This document shows, piece after piece, positions 34,182-42,700 of a stretch of 64,000 bases of DNA. A program made the translations under genes and the position numbers. The stretch comes from Candidatus Poribacteria bacterium. GTDB taxonomy: Bacteria > Poribacteria > WGA-4E > WGA-3G. The number at the start of each line of letters is the position of its first letter. Within the stretch, counting starts at the first letter, position 1. The notes under the pieces are model-generated. The model saw only the letters and a list, made by a program, of their open reading frames with translations. It was not told the DNA's origin and ran no database searches. The stretch covers positions 62,001-126,000 of the forward strand of contig JAJDTM010000031.1 of assembly GCA_022827185.1 (NCBI GenBank), given 5' to 3'.

Positions 34182-34940
34182 TTACCACTCTTCGTCTGGT
34201 GCTTCGAGGAAGTGCTTGGCGAGTGCGACGCATGCGAGCGCGTCTTTTCCGTATCCATCAGCCCCCATGTCGTCTGCGAATGTCTGCGTGACAGGCGCGC
34301 CACCCACCATAATCTTTACCTCTTCCCGCAAATCCTCATCAATAAAGGCATCAATGGTTTTTCCCATGTTCGGCATTGTTGTCGTCAGGAGTGCTGACAT
34401 CCCCAAAATCGGTGCCTCATATTCTTCAACGGCTTCAATGAAGTCATCTTCGGAAGTATCGACACCGAGATCGTGTACGACGAAACCTGCGCCGCGCAGC
34501 ATCATAATGCAAAGGTTTTTGCCGATGTCGTGCAGGTCACCTTTGACGGTTCCCATAATTACTGTGCCGATGGGTTCGATGCCTGAATCCGAGAGAATCG
34601 GTTCGATATGCGTCATCCCCGCTTTCATTGCGCGGGCGCATGCAAGGACTTCTGGCACGAAAATGAAGTTTTCCCGGAACTTGATGCCGACGATGCCCAT
34701 CCCTGCGATGAGACCGTCATCCATAATTTCTAACGCTTCTGTGCCTGCTTCGAGTGCTGCTTCTGTCAACTCATCGACAGCGTAATGGTCGCCATCAATA
34801 AGCGCAGCGGCGATGTCTTGCATAGCGGGTGTCGCTTGTGCGAATATATCAATCGTCCGTTCTATTTCATCGGGTTCTTCTAAGAACTCTTCAATTTCTT
34901 CCTGGATAAATTCATTTGCGATGTCATTAATAGATGCCAC
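34182..34940 (-). CDS. cobalamin-binding corrinoid protein (MtbC/MtgC-like)
   Basis: This 252-residue protein has a helical cap (about 1-95) and a B12-binding Rossmann domain with the base-off motif D135-L-H137-D-I-G140; the histidine is the lower cobalt ligand. SALLTTTMPNMG and VGGAPVT complete the cofactor pocket. It should carry a methyl group between methyltransferases. A GTG at 34940 is preferred because AAGGAGG lies 11 bases upstream. The longer frame to 34979 would place that site inside the gene. With the reactivase and homocysteine enzyme downstream it makes a three-gene corrinoid module. No methyl-donor-specific MttB-type gene is visible in the window. Confidence 0.9.
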   Translation of the reverse strand: MASINDIANEFIQEEIEEFLEEPDEIERTIDIFAQATPAMQDIAAALIDGDHYAVDELTEAALEAGTEALEIMDDGLIAGMGIVGIKFRENFIFVPEVLACARAMKAGMTHIEPILSDSGIEPIGTVIMGTVKGDLHDIGKNLCIMMLRGAGFVVHDLGVDTSEDDFIEAVEEYEAPILGMSALLTTTMPNMGKTIDAFIDEDLREEVKIMVGGAPVTQTFADDMGADGYGKDALACVALAKHFLEAPDEEW

Positions 34941-35035
34941 TATCTCGAATTCCTCCTTGAAAATAGAATGATACCACACATAGGGAAAAATGGCAAATGA
35001 ATTTCACATCCAGTTAGAGGCATTTATGATAGATT

Positions 35036-35193
35036 TTAGAATTACTTATACACTCTTAATGCAAAGTCAACCCCCTAAAGAATCAGAATCAACGGTATGA
35101 ATGCCTTATGGGCATTCACCGGGTATGAATGCCTTATGGGCATTCACCGCCCCTTATCAGGGGGACTTTAAGAAGCAGTGCGTAAGTCCTAAA
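35036..35193. repeat. long-form family A element, degenerate left end
   Basis: The right end TGCGTAAGTCCTAA is intact. The left end is eroded. The centre has CCCCCTAAA, GAATCAGAATCAACG, two 27-base units containing GAATGCC...GGCATTC, then CCCCTTATCAGGGGG. A separate GGCGCGC/GCGCGCC hairpin follows at 35203-35223. Confidence 0.75.
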
Positions 35194-35259
35194 ATTGATA
35201 GGCGCGCTTTGAGAGCGCGCCATTTGAGAAAGGTTACTAACGCATCGCGTCAGTTTCAT

Positions 35260-36318
35260 CTATTTGCCTTCTCGGTACTCTTCTAAGAGGGTGTTAATCT
35301 TATCAAGAAAGGCTTGTGAGTAAATCTCACCGACGAGTTCTTTGTGGGTTTGCATGGCAATTATATCCCACGCTTCTCGGGAATCACCCTCGAATTCAAC
35401 TACCTGAATGCCCGCCTTCTTTTGGAGTGCCTTAAGTGCCCTTTCATTGTCCTTACGAATGTTCTGAATGAGATCGTCCTGATACGCGTCGACAGTTTCA
35501 CGCAAAACCTTCTGCTGTTCTGGGGAAAGTTGATCAAATTTCTCCTTTGTTATAACTGTTGCGCCTACGCCAACATTAACCGGAAGGTCTGTCATGTATT
35601 TGAATTTATCGTACCATTGGAGCGCGATAGTGACATAAGGAGACGCCGCTAAGGTGTTAAGCTGCCCGGAGTAGAGCGAAGCTAAGACTTGCGTTACTTC
35701 TCTGGGTACAGTTGCGATTTCGGCGTTTTCATAGAATGTGAGGGCAATTTTATCGGTCGGCCGCGCCCACATCTTGACGCTTGGGGACTGAAGGTCGGCA
35801 ATAGTGCGGATGGGTTGATTGCTGAATAGATAATAATATCCGATGTCCCCCATACCGAGCAGGATATACCCGGCATCCACAAAAGCTTTGTCGAGATCTT
35901 CTCGGAGGTAGTCCCGAACGTAATCAAGCTCCTCATAAGTTTTGAACAGCCGAGGCAGTTGAAAAATTAAGACCTCTTCCTGTATCTCACCGAGTCCAGT
36001 GGCAGTCATAGCCCCTGCGTGAAGCAGTCCAGCCCGCATTTTGCGGATGACATCAAGTTCATCGCCTTGGACACCGTTCGGATAGAATCGGAATTGGAGT
36101 TCACCATCGGTTTTGGAACGGAGTGCTTTCCCCATTGCATCAAAGTTATTCATCCATGTGGAACCTTTTGGAGCGAGGGTCGCGAACTTAATGGATTCGG
36201 CGGCAATGGACGTTAACGGTAAGCATAGTATCCCTAAAATAATCAGAAACATACACGCGAATTTAAGGTAGTCAAGGTTGAAAACCCTTCCTACAAGATT
36301 TCCTTTTTTTACTTTCAT
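35260..36318 (-). CDS. TRAP transporter DctP-type solute-binding protein
   Basis: This 352-residue periplasmic receptor has a signal peptide ending near LTSIAAESI. Typical DctP features are APKGSTWMN, KMRAGLLHAGAMTATGLGEI, an arginine for carboxylate binding near SVKMWARPTDK, and FLDKINTLLEE at the end. It should bind an organic acid. ATG 36318 has an excellent AAGGAGG nine bases upstream. A short palindrome (about 36264-36296) is translated as LVGRVFNLDYL inside the signal-peptide N-region, so the repeat seems to have been inserted in frame. It overlaps the TatT stop by one base. No permease genes adjoin it. Confidence 0.9.
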   Translation of the reverse strand: MKVKKGNLVGRVFNLDYLKFACMFLIILGILCLPLTSIAAESIKFATLAPKGSTWMNNFDAMGKALRSKTDGELQFRFYPNGVQGDELDVIRKMRAGLLHAGAMTATGLGEIQEEVLIFQLPRLFKTYEELDYVRDYLREDLDKAFVDAGYILLGMGDIGYYYLFSNQPIRTIADLQSPSVKMWARPTDKIALTFYENAEIATVPREVTQVLASLYSGQLNTLAASPYVTIALQWYDKFKYMTDLPVNVGVGATVITKEKFDQLSPEQQKVLRETVDAYQDDLIQNIRKDNERALKALQKKAGIQVVEFEGDSREAWDIIAMQTHKELVGEIYSQAFLDKINTLLEEYREGK

Positions 36319-37226
36319 TACTCAGTGCCTCCTTCTTCGAGTTCTGGATCAAACAACATATCGGCTTGGTCAAGCCAGCGTTTGGCGCGTGATTTTGCGA
36401 GCGATGTCGCAGCCTCTTCCCCTGGATAAATATCCTGTGGGGCATCAACGACTTCTTGTAACGCTTGCTTGTAGAGTTTTAGGTCCTGTTTAGGATAGGC
36501 GTAGTACCGTGCGAGATAGAATTTGCTCATCAGGAACTTGCCATCGTTCATTTCATCGACAATATCAATGTGCTCTTTGGCTTTCTCTGGGTCACCACCG
36601 ATTGCTGGTGATCGGTCCCCGTAGTAGACAGCGTAGAAAAGGTGCGCACTGCCGAAGTAGAAGGTTTCGTCCAATTCAAGTACGCGCGCCATCATTAACT
36701 CGACACGGACCAGGTCAATGACTTGCATTGGGTCATCTTTCTGGAGGCTGATACCACGTCCCATAGCGTAAGCAGCCCAAAAGAGGGGTTCGACCTGTTT
36801 TTTCTTGAGTTTCTGGAGTGCCTTTTCAAACGCGGCGAGTTCGACAGTTCTTGGTTGCTCAAAGGTTTTATCGGATTTCGCGAGTGCCTTAAAGGCGTAT
36901 TTTTCAGCAGTTACATAGTGTGCGATGGCTTGTGAACGCATTTCGTCTGCTGTCTCGGAGTCTCCAGCAATTTCTGCGTCTTCCATCTTATCTTCCAAAA
37001 AACCGCTGTAAGATGAATGGGCGCGTGCGGTCTTGACGATGAGGCCTGTATTTCCAGTCTTCGCCAAACGCTCAAGCGTCTTAAGATTATTCGCGAGGGT
37101 GGTTTCTACGACAACTAAATTGCCCTCCTTTTGAATCCGAGATAGCTTGGCAAGCCCACAGCCACCTAAGAGCATAGGTAAGAGCAGTAACAATAACGTT
37201 TGGATTCTAAAATATTTATGTATCAT
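36318..37226 (-). CDS. TRAP-associated lipoprotein, TatT-like
   Basis: This 302-residue protein has a lipoprotein signal with lipobox L-L-G-G-C23. Its helical-repeat content fits the TatT (TPR-like) component of TRAP systems, described in Treponema as the partner of a DctP-type receptor. TatT trimers are thought to dock receptors and shuttle a hydrophobic ligand. Here it is encoded immediately upstream of DctP with a one-base overlap, the order expected for that pair. Membrane subunits DctQ and DctM are not adjacent, so a permease must lie elsewhere, or the pair works without one. Confidence 0.85.
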   Translation of the reverse strand: MIHKYFRIQTLLLLLLPMLLGGCGLAKLSRIQKEGNLVVVETTLANNLKTLERLAKTGNTGLIVKTARAHSSYSGFLEDKMEDAEIAGDSETADEMRSQAIAHYVTAEKYAFKALAKSDKTFEQPRTVELAAFEKALQKLKKKQVEPLFWAAYAMGRGISLQKDDPMQVIDLVRVELMMARVLELDETFYFGSAHLFYAVYYGDRSPAIGGDPEKAKEHIDIVDEMNDGKFLMSKFYLARYYAYPKQDLKLYKQALQEVVDAPQDIYPGEEAATSLAKSRAKRWLDQADMLFDPELEEGGTE

Positions 37227-37254
37227 GATGAATGTCCCTTATGGTTGAGTCGTT

Positions 37255-37424
37255 CAGGATTTACGCGAATTTAGCGGGTTAGGCAAGATTTCTTGATTTT
37301 TAACCCCCTAAAGAATCAGAATCAACGGTATGAATGCCTTATGGGCATTCACCGGGTATGAATGCCTTATGGGCATTCACCGCCCCTTATCAGGGGACTT
37401 TAAGAAGCAGTGCGTAAGTCCTAT
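37255..37424. repeat. long-form family A element
   Basis: The left end is CAGGATTTACGCG and the right end TGCGTAAGTCCTA. The centre is nearly identical to 35073-35175, including two tandem units with GAATGCC...GGCATTC. One G is missing from the terminal G run. Confidence 0.8.
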
Positions 37425-37454
37425 TTCTTTTTTAGTTCCTCAATTCTGTATTAA

Positions 37455-38294
37455 TTAATGGTAAAGGAAAAGCGGAATTTCTGTTTCGTGAATCAGATGA
37501 TAGGTGACGCTACCGACGAAAAATTCGCGGACACTCTTTCTCCCATACGCCCCCATCACCAACATGTCGATGTCATTCTCTGCGATATAGGATTTGACGA
37601 CGGTATCGGGATGTCCGCTTCGTGTGACGAGGCTCGGTTTAATCCCGTAGCTTTCAAAGAAGCCCCCAAGATTGCCCAATAGTTCCTGTGCAGCTGCGGC
37701 ATCATCGTTAACAGTCAGAAGCGTTATGTCGCAAGCTCTCCATATACCGAGGAGGAGAAACATGTGGACGGCTTTAGAAGCCGGGATGCTATTGTCATAA
37801 GCAACGAGTACTTTCTTAATCTCCCGTACGGCATCTGGGACAGCCAGTACGGGGATAAGTCCATTCTTTAAAACACGTTCAAGCGTTCCATAAGTTTCAT
37901 TGGCATTATATTCAAAGGATGACCGCTTCCCGATAACAATGAAATCGTGAAATTTGGATTCCTCAATAAGTTCGGAAACCGGGCTGCCGGTATCGGCGTG
38001 TAAAACGGCATTTATTTCCCGTGCATCGCAGATATGCGCAAAATCGTTGAGTATTGCTTTCGCTTGTGCTTGCGTTTCTTCTAACAACTGGTCTTCAAGT
38101 TTTACGTCATAATGTGTGCCACCGATTGGCACCGGTCCACTCGAAGATTGAATGCCGGGTTGGTCGATAATAGCGACCCCTGTAATGGTTGCGTTGTAGT
38201 TAAGTGCGATTTGACATGCGTATTCGGTCGCTGCTTCGGCATAAGGAGAGCCGTCGAGACCGAGTAGAATTTGGGAAAAGCTTGAATGTTCCAT
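37455..38294 (-). CDS. tandem universal stress protein
   Basis: This 279-residue protein holds two UspA domains (about 1-145 and 150-279). The first begins ILLGLDGSPYAEAATEYA. The second begins KKVLVAYDNSIPASKA and ends with the ATP-binding pattern GAYGRKSVREFFVGSVTYHL. The first domain keeps IGKRSSF, a weaker version. Tandem Usps bind ATP and act in stress responses in the cytoplasm. GGAGGAATCT precedes the ATG at good spacing. The gene stands alone between two repeats. The condition it responds to cannot be inferred. Confidence 0.9.
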   Translation of the reverse strand: MEHSSFSQILLGLDGSPYAEAATEYACQIALNYNATITGVAIIDQPGIQSSSGPVPIGGTHYDVKLEDQLLEETQAQAKAILNDFAHICDAREINAVLHADTGSPVSELIEESKFHDFIVIGKRSSFEYNANETYGTLERVLKNGLIPVLAVPDAVREIKKVLVAYDNSIPASKAVHMFLLLGIWRACDITLLTVNDDAAAAQELLGNLGGFFESYGIKPSLVTRSGHPDTVVKSYIAENDIDMLVMGAYGRKSVREFFVGSVTYHLIHETEIPLFLYH

Positions 38295-38426
38295 AGTAAG
38301 ATTCCTCCACAGTTTGCCTGCGCGCTTGTAGCGCGAAATCTGAAGATTCCTGAAGATTGATATTAAACAGCGCGCTAATAAAAAGTTTATCGTGATACTT
38401 CAGTGTAGCAAGTATCAATTTATGCG

Positions 38427-39539
38427 TTACGCCAAAAAGGGCAGCAGTACGACTGTAGCATCAACACGTCTATCCGATGTTTCAATTTGGACGCGACTGC
38501 CTGCTTCTGTGACTGCGATGCGGACGTACCCCAGGGCGATCTTTTTTCCGAGTGTTGGCGCGAAGGTAGCACTTGTAACCCACCCGACTTCTTTGTCACC
38601 GTTGAAAATCGGTGCGCCTGAACGAAGTTCGGAATTGTCTTGTGATGTTGGGTTATCGTCGATTTCCATACCACGCAGGAGCCGATTTGGATGTCCGCGA
38701 TATTTCATCCGCGCGACGATCTCTTGTCCAATATAACATCCCTTCTCAAAATCGATGGCGTGTTCTAATTCCGCTTCAAGCGGGATAACAGCGTCGGTCA
38801 ATTCTGTTCCATATCTGGGTATACCCGCCTCAATTCGCAGTGACTCAAGTGCATTCCAGCCGATAGGTTGTACGTTAAATTGTGAACCTTCAGTTATCAG
38901 TGCTTCCCACAGTGATGTCAACACCTCGGCAGACGTATAAAGCATGTAGCCGACTTCGCCAGTGGTATCTGTTCTCATACAGACAATGGGATGTGCAAAA
39001 GATGCATCTGCTTTGCGAACGCAGCTATGACGTTCTGGTAAAGTCGCGAGGTTGCTCACGCTTAGCACGGATTGAACAAGCTCCGATGATTTAGGACCGT
39101 GAACAGCGATTCCGCCAGTTTCAGCGGTTAAGTCAGAAAGTTCAACATCGTCAGCGATAATATACTTGTCGAGTTCACTGAAGAGATTTTCTGCGGTTTC
39201 GGGAGCAGAATCAATAACGATTGCATCTTCAAGGGCATAGATATTTAAATCTGCGATAATTTTGCCGCGATGCGTTAAAAGTGTGGCGTAGGTGCCTTGT
39301 CCCGCTGAAAGGGTCTCAATATCGTTAGAGATGATGCGGTGTAAAAATTTTGCGCGATCATCGCCAGTTAACTGATGCCTGCTCCGGTAAGATACATCAG
39401 CCACACCCACACCATTTCTCACGGCGTGATGTTCGGAAACGGGATCGGTAAAATGGGCAGCGATGTTCCAACCTTGATGTTTTTCAGCAAAGGTCGCTCC
39501 GAGGAGCTCATGAATGTGATGAAACGGTGTTGTTTTCAT
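38427..39539 (-). CDS. ygfZ: folate-binding YgfZ/GcvT-like protein
   Basis: This 370-residue protein has the GcvT fold and the YgfZ hallmark K266-G-C268-Y-I-G-Q-E. YgfZ proteins bind tetrahydrofolate and assist maturation or repair of some Fe-S enzymes, such as MiaB and radical-SAM proteins, in the cytoplasm. Glycine-cleavage T proteins lack this KGCYxGQE motif, which argues against an aminomethyltransferase. The N-terminal half (HELLGATFAEKHQGWNIAAHF) looks like GcvT, as often seen in this group. No other glycine cleavage genes are nearby. No clear ribosome site is visible before the ATG at 39539. Confidence 0.82.
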   Translation of the reverse strand: MKTTPFHHIHELLGATFAEKHQGWNIAAHFTDPVSEHHAVRNGVGVADVSYRSRHQLTGDDRAKFLHRIISNDIETLSAGQGTYATLLTHRGKIIADLNIYALEDAIVIDSAPETAENLFSELDKYIIADDVELSDLTAETGGIAVHGPKSSELVQSVLSVSNLATLPERHSCVRKADASFAHPIVCMRTDTTGEVGYMLYTSAEVLTSLWEALITEGSQFNVQPIGWNALESLRIEAGIPRYGTELTDAVIPLEAELEHAIDFEKGCYIGQEIVARMKYRGHPNRLLRGMEIDDNPTSQDNSELRSGAPIFNGDKEVGWVTSATFAPTLGKKIALGYVRIAVTEAGSRVQIETSDRRVDATVVLLPFLA

Positions 39540-39540
39540 A

Positions 39541-39725
39541 GTTAGCAGTTGTCAGTTCGGTTTTTCTGCGAAAAACCTTTTAGTTATCAGTTGTCAGTGG
39601 CCAGTCGCCAGTTGCCAGTTAAAGAAAGGAAACCTGATGAACCAGACTCTCACTGCGAGGCACTCTTAACTGGAAACTCGTAACTGGAAACTATTCCCTC
39701 TGATAACCGATAACTGACAACTATT
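39541..39725. repeat. foldback repeat (family B)
   Basis: The left arm is made of units such as AGTTATCAGTTGTCAGTGG and CCAGTTGCCAGTTAAAG. The right arm is the opposite-facing CTTAACTGGAAACTCG...CGATAACTGACAACTATT. The core ACTCTCACTGCGAGGCA at 39646-39662 also occurs at 18062-18078. It fills the whole gap between two minus-strand genes and has no coding capacity. Confidence 0.75.
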
Positions 39726-39728
39726 CTC

Positions 39729-42700
39729 CTAAAAAATACGTGAAAAGCGTAAAATAAGTTTTGGATTTCTTAAGGAAAACGATGAATCGAGCGGTTCTGC
39801 GACTTCAATAGCGAGGCTCCATGGGTTCGGGTTACCGAGCGGATCTATGAAAACGGAACATCCAATACCGATTGAGGTTTTAATCCGCCCTGCGAAAGTT
39901 TCAAGATTAGAAAAAGGCGTGTCGCCATGCCACCAGACGCTCCCTGTATCCAAAAAACAGCTGAGTGTCCACCCAATTGCAGCATCGGGATCCCTGCGGA
40001 TTGTCTCTCTGATAAGCTGATACTCCAGATTGAGCAGCAGCCGATTATCCCCTGCAAACCTGTTGAAATCATGACCACGCACGGTGTTCCCACCGCCAAG
40101 GTGAAGGAGCCGTTGTCTGGGCAATGGCGCGTCAGAAAAATCGCCAGTGACTCTGATGTTTAAGTTGTGTGGGCCGGACAGCGGTGTGTAGCGTGCGATT
40201 TCAAATCGGTAGAAGTTGAAGTGGTAATCACCGCCGAAATCTTGTCCTGTCATCTCAAAGGCAAACTGTGCGCGCCACCCGCGCCGAGTTCGCTCATTTG
40301 CAGAAAACAGCGTATGGAAATTTTGTATGGTTGTTGACCTATGGTCCCGTGTATCAAATGCGAAAACGAGGGCAAGGTTTCTCAATTGTCCACGATCAAT
40401 CCGAGAATTACCGCGCTTGAATTGGTTGCGGCTAAAATAACTCCAATCCGTCGATTTGGAGAGGTTCCCGTGACTTTCTCCTGTGAGTTCGAGTCTAAGA
40501 TAACTCCATTCAGTGGGTGCGTAGGTTATCCATCCTTGGGTCCCCCAACGTTCATAATAATCTTGAAGAGCAGAACCATAGACGGAGGCACTCAGGGTAG
40601 CATCACCGTGATGTAGATAGATATTAGAGCTGACATCAGTAAGTTTGTAGAAACTTCCACCGATTTTAAGAGGTTGCTGTTTAAAGAATCCTTTCTCGAT
40701 ACCGGCTTGATAGTTCCAAATCTTGCTTGAAAATCCACGACTGATTGATCCGAAAACTTTCTCTGCGCCTGTAAGTCGAGTTGCGACTGTTCCACCAGCC
40801 CCGAGCATCAAACCGTGAACACGATTGAATTGGACAATTGGAAAGCCTCCGGGTTTAGCGAAGGGTTGTTCTTCAATCTCAACAATCATGACGTTTTTTC
40901 CACCTTCGCGTTGAACACGCCAATCCTGTACTGATTTAAAGTGCTCATTGTTTTCACGGAGTTCCCTGCGCATGCGGTTTATCTTTGTTTGCCCGAGCGT
41001 ATGGTGATAAATATCGGGTGTTTGCGAACTCTGTTTTCCAGCATTGTTCTCAGTTTTGAGGTCAAGTGCCGATAATAGTTCTGCGCGTGAAATCCGAGTG
41101 TTCCCTGTGAAACGGATTTCGTGTAACGTGCCTTCGTTAATACTAAATTCAAGAACACCATTCACCATTCGATAATTAACGGTGGCGAATTCATATCCAC
41201 GGTTGACATAGAAATTGGCGATTAGTTGCTGTTTAAGTCTCGCAGCGGCGATAGCGAGATAGCCGGGTTTTAATTGGAACCACTCCTTGATGAATTGGGA
41301 GGGGAAACTTCTATTCCCATTGATCCTAATCTCGCGCGCCTGCACCACGGGGGCTTCTGTAACTTGGATATGCAGACTGGCAACCGGAAAAAATTGAGGG
41401 TCTCCGGGTACGAATTGCCCCTGCCTTGTCTCTAAACGGACATCTTGAAACAGATCATGTGCTCGTAATTCAGCGATTAGCCACGAGAGTTGGGAAAGTG
41501 TGATGACCTCCTTCGGTTGAATTGGAATGTTTTGCTGTATAACCTCAGTCGGAATGGTGGTATTACCTTCAATTTCAATTTCAGTAATCTGAAATTTTTC
41601 CTCAGATGTAAAGGCTTCCGAGGCGGTTGGCGGTACTGTTACGAGGTTCAACACACCCATCGCAGGTGCGCGGCGTTCGGAAAGTACACCGGTATACTGT
41701 TGTGGCGAATGGATCCACCACGGATGTTCATTATCGTAAGTTGGTAGCCAATAACTATATTCTCTCTGTGTTGTAGACACAAGGTTGTCTGTGCTGCCAG
41801 TGCTGCTGTATGCTTTACGATGGATGTTAAAAAGCCATCTGTTTTCAGAAGCAGGTTCCGGTTGTGCGTCTGACTTAGCAGGTTTTTCCAACATTTTACG
41901 CGGGAGGACAATTTCAATGCTCCAAAAAGAGGTATTAATCTGGGTTGCGACCTTTGCCTCTGCATTCCATTTGCTATCTGCCTCAAATGATGTTTGCATA
42001 GTCCTCTGATTCAAAGTGAGTTGGACATCATGCGGGGCAAATTGGAAACTGGGTTCGCTTGGGACATTAACCCGCTGGTCAAAGAGGGCACCAATCGGAT
42101 TGATAACGAGATGGTAATAGATATCGGTTTGAAGGTTGGGATCAATCAGGATTTCAATGCATTCATCATCCCAAATAGGGGAATCGTGTTGTGTCAGTGA
42201 GATATGTGGGAAATGCGATTCGGAAATGTGTGCTTTTACACCGATATAAAAATTTTCTGAATCCCAGAGCAGAAAGGTTTCTGTGGGGGTATCTGCTTCC
42301 TCAGTTCCTTCTGAATTCTGAAACGGAGAAAGCACTTGAGCCGTCTGCCACACTATTTCAGATAAATTGCCATCAATAATGGGAGATTGTGTTGTCTTCG
42401 GGACAGGCAGGATATAATCAGTCAAAGGGTCTGCCTCAGCCTCTGAAGGTGTGTTTTCCGTGTCTGGTGAACTCCGTAGTAGCGAAATTGTGTTGGTTGC
42501 TTTTAAACGAAATAAGGGGCCCCCGTCGTTAATAATGGTTAACGATGTTTCATTATCAATTTGCGCGGGAAGATTGATAACGACCTGCTGTTTTTCGCTC
42601 TCAAGTTCGGCATCAATGGCGTAATTTTCAGGCAGTTTCAATTGGATGTTGCCGCCTTGTGCAGTTACATCCATGGATGCTGCGACGGTGTCAAGCATAA

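Noticed and set aside
34111..34785. Plus-strand open frame of 224 codons opposite the corrinoid protein
   Set aside because: Low-complexity serine-rich translation antisense to a gene with a clear B12 motif.
35090..35150. Two tandem units with GAATGCC/GGCATTC as a possible short CRISPR
   Set aside because: The units are directly adjacent without spacers and recur as part of the family A element.
38427..39539. Aminomethyltransferase of the glycine cleavage system
   Set aside because: The KGCYIGQE motif is the YgfZ hallmark, and no gcvH or gcvP gene is adjacent.
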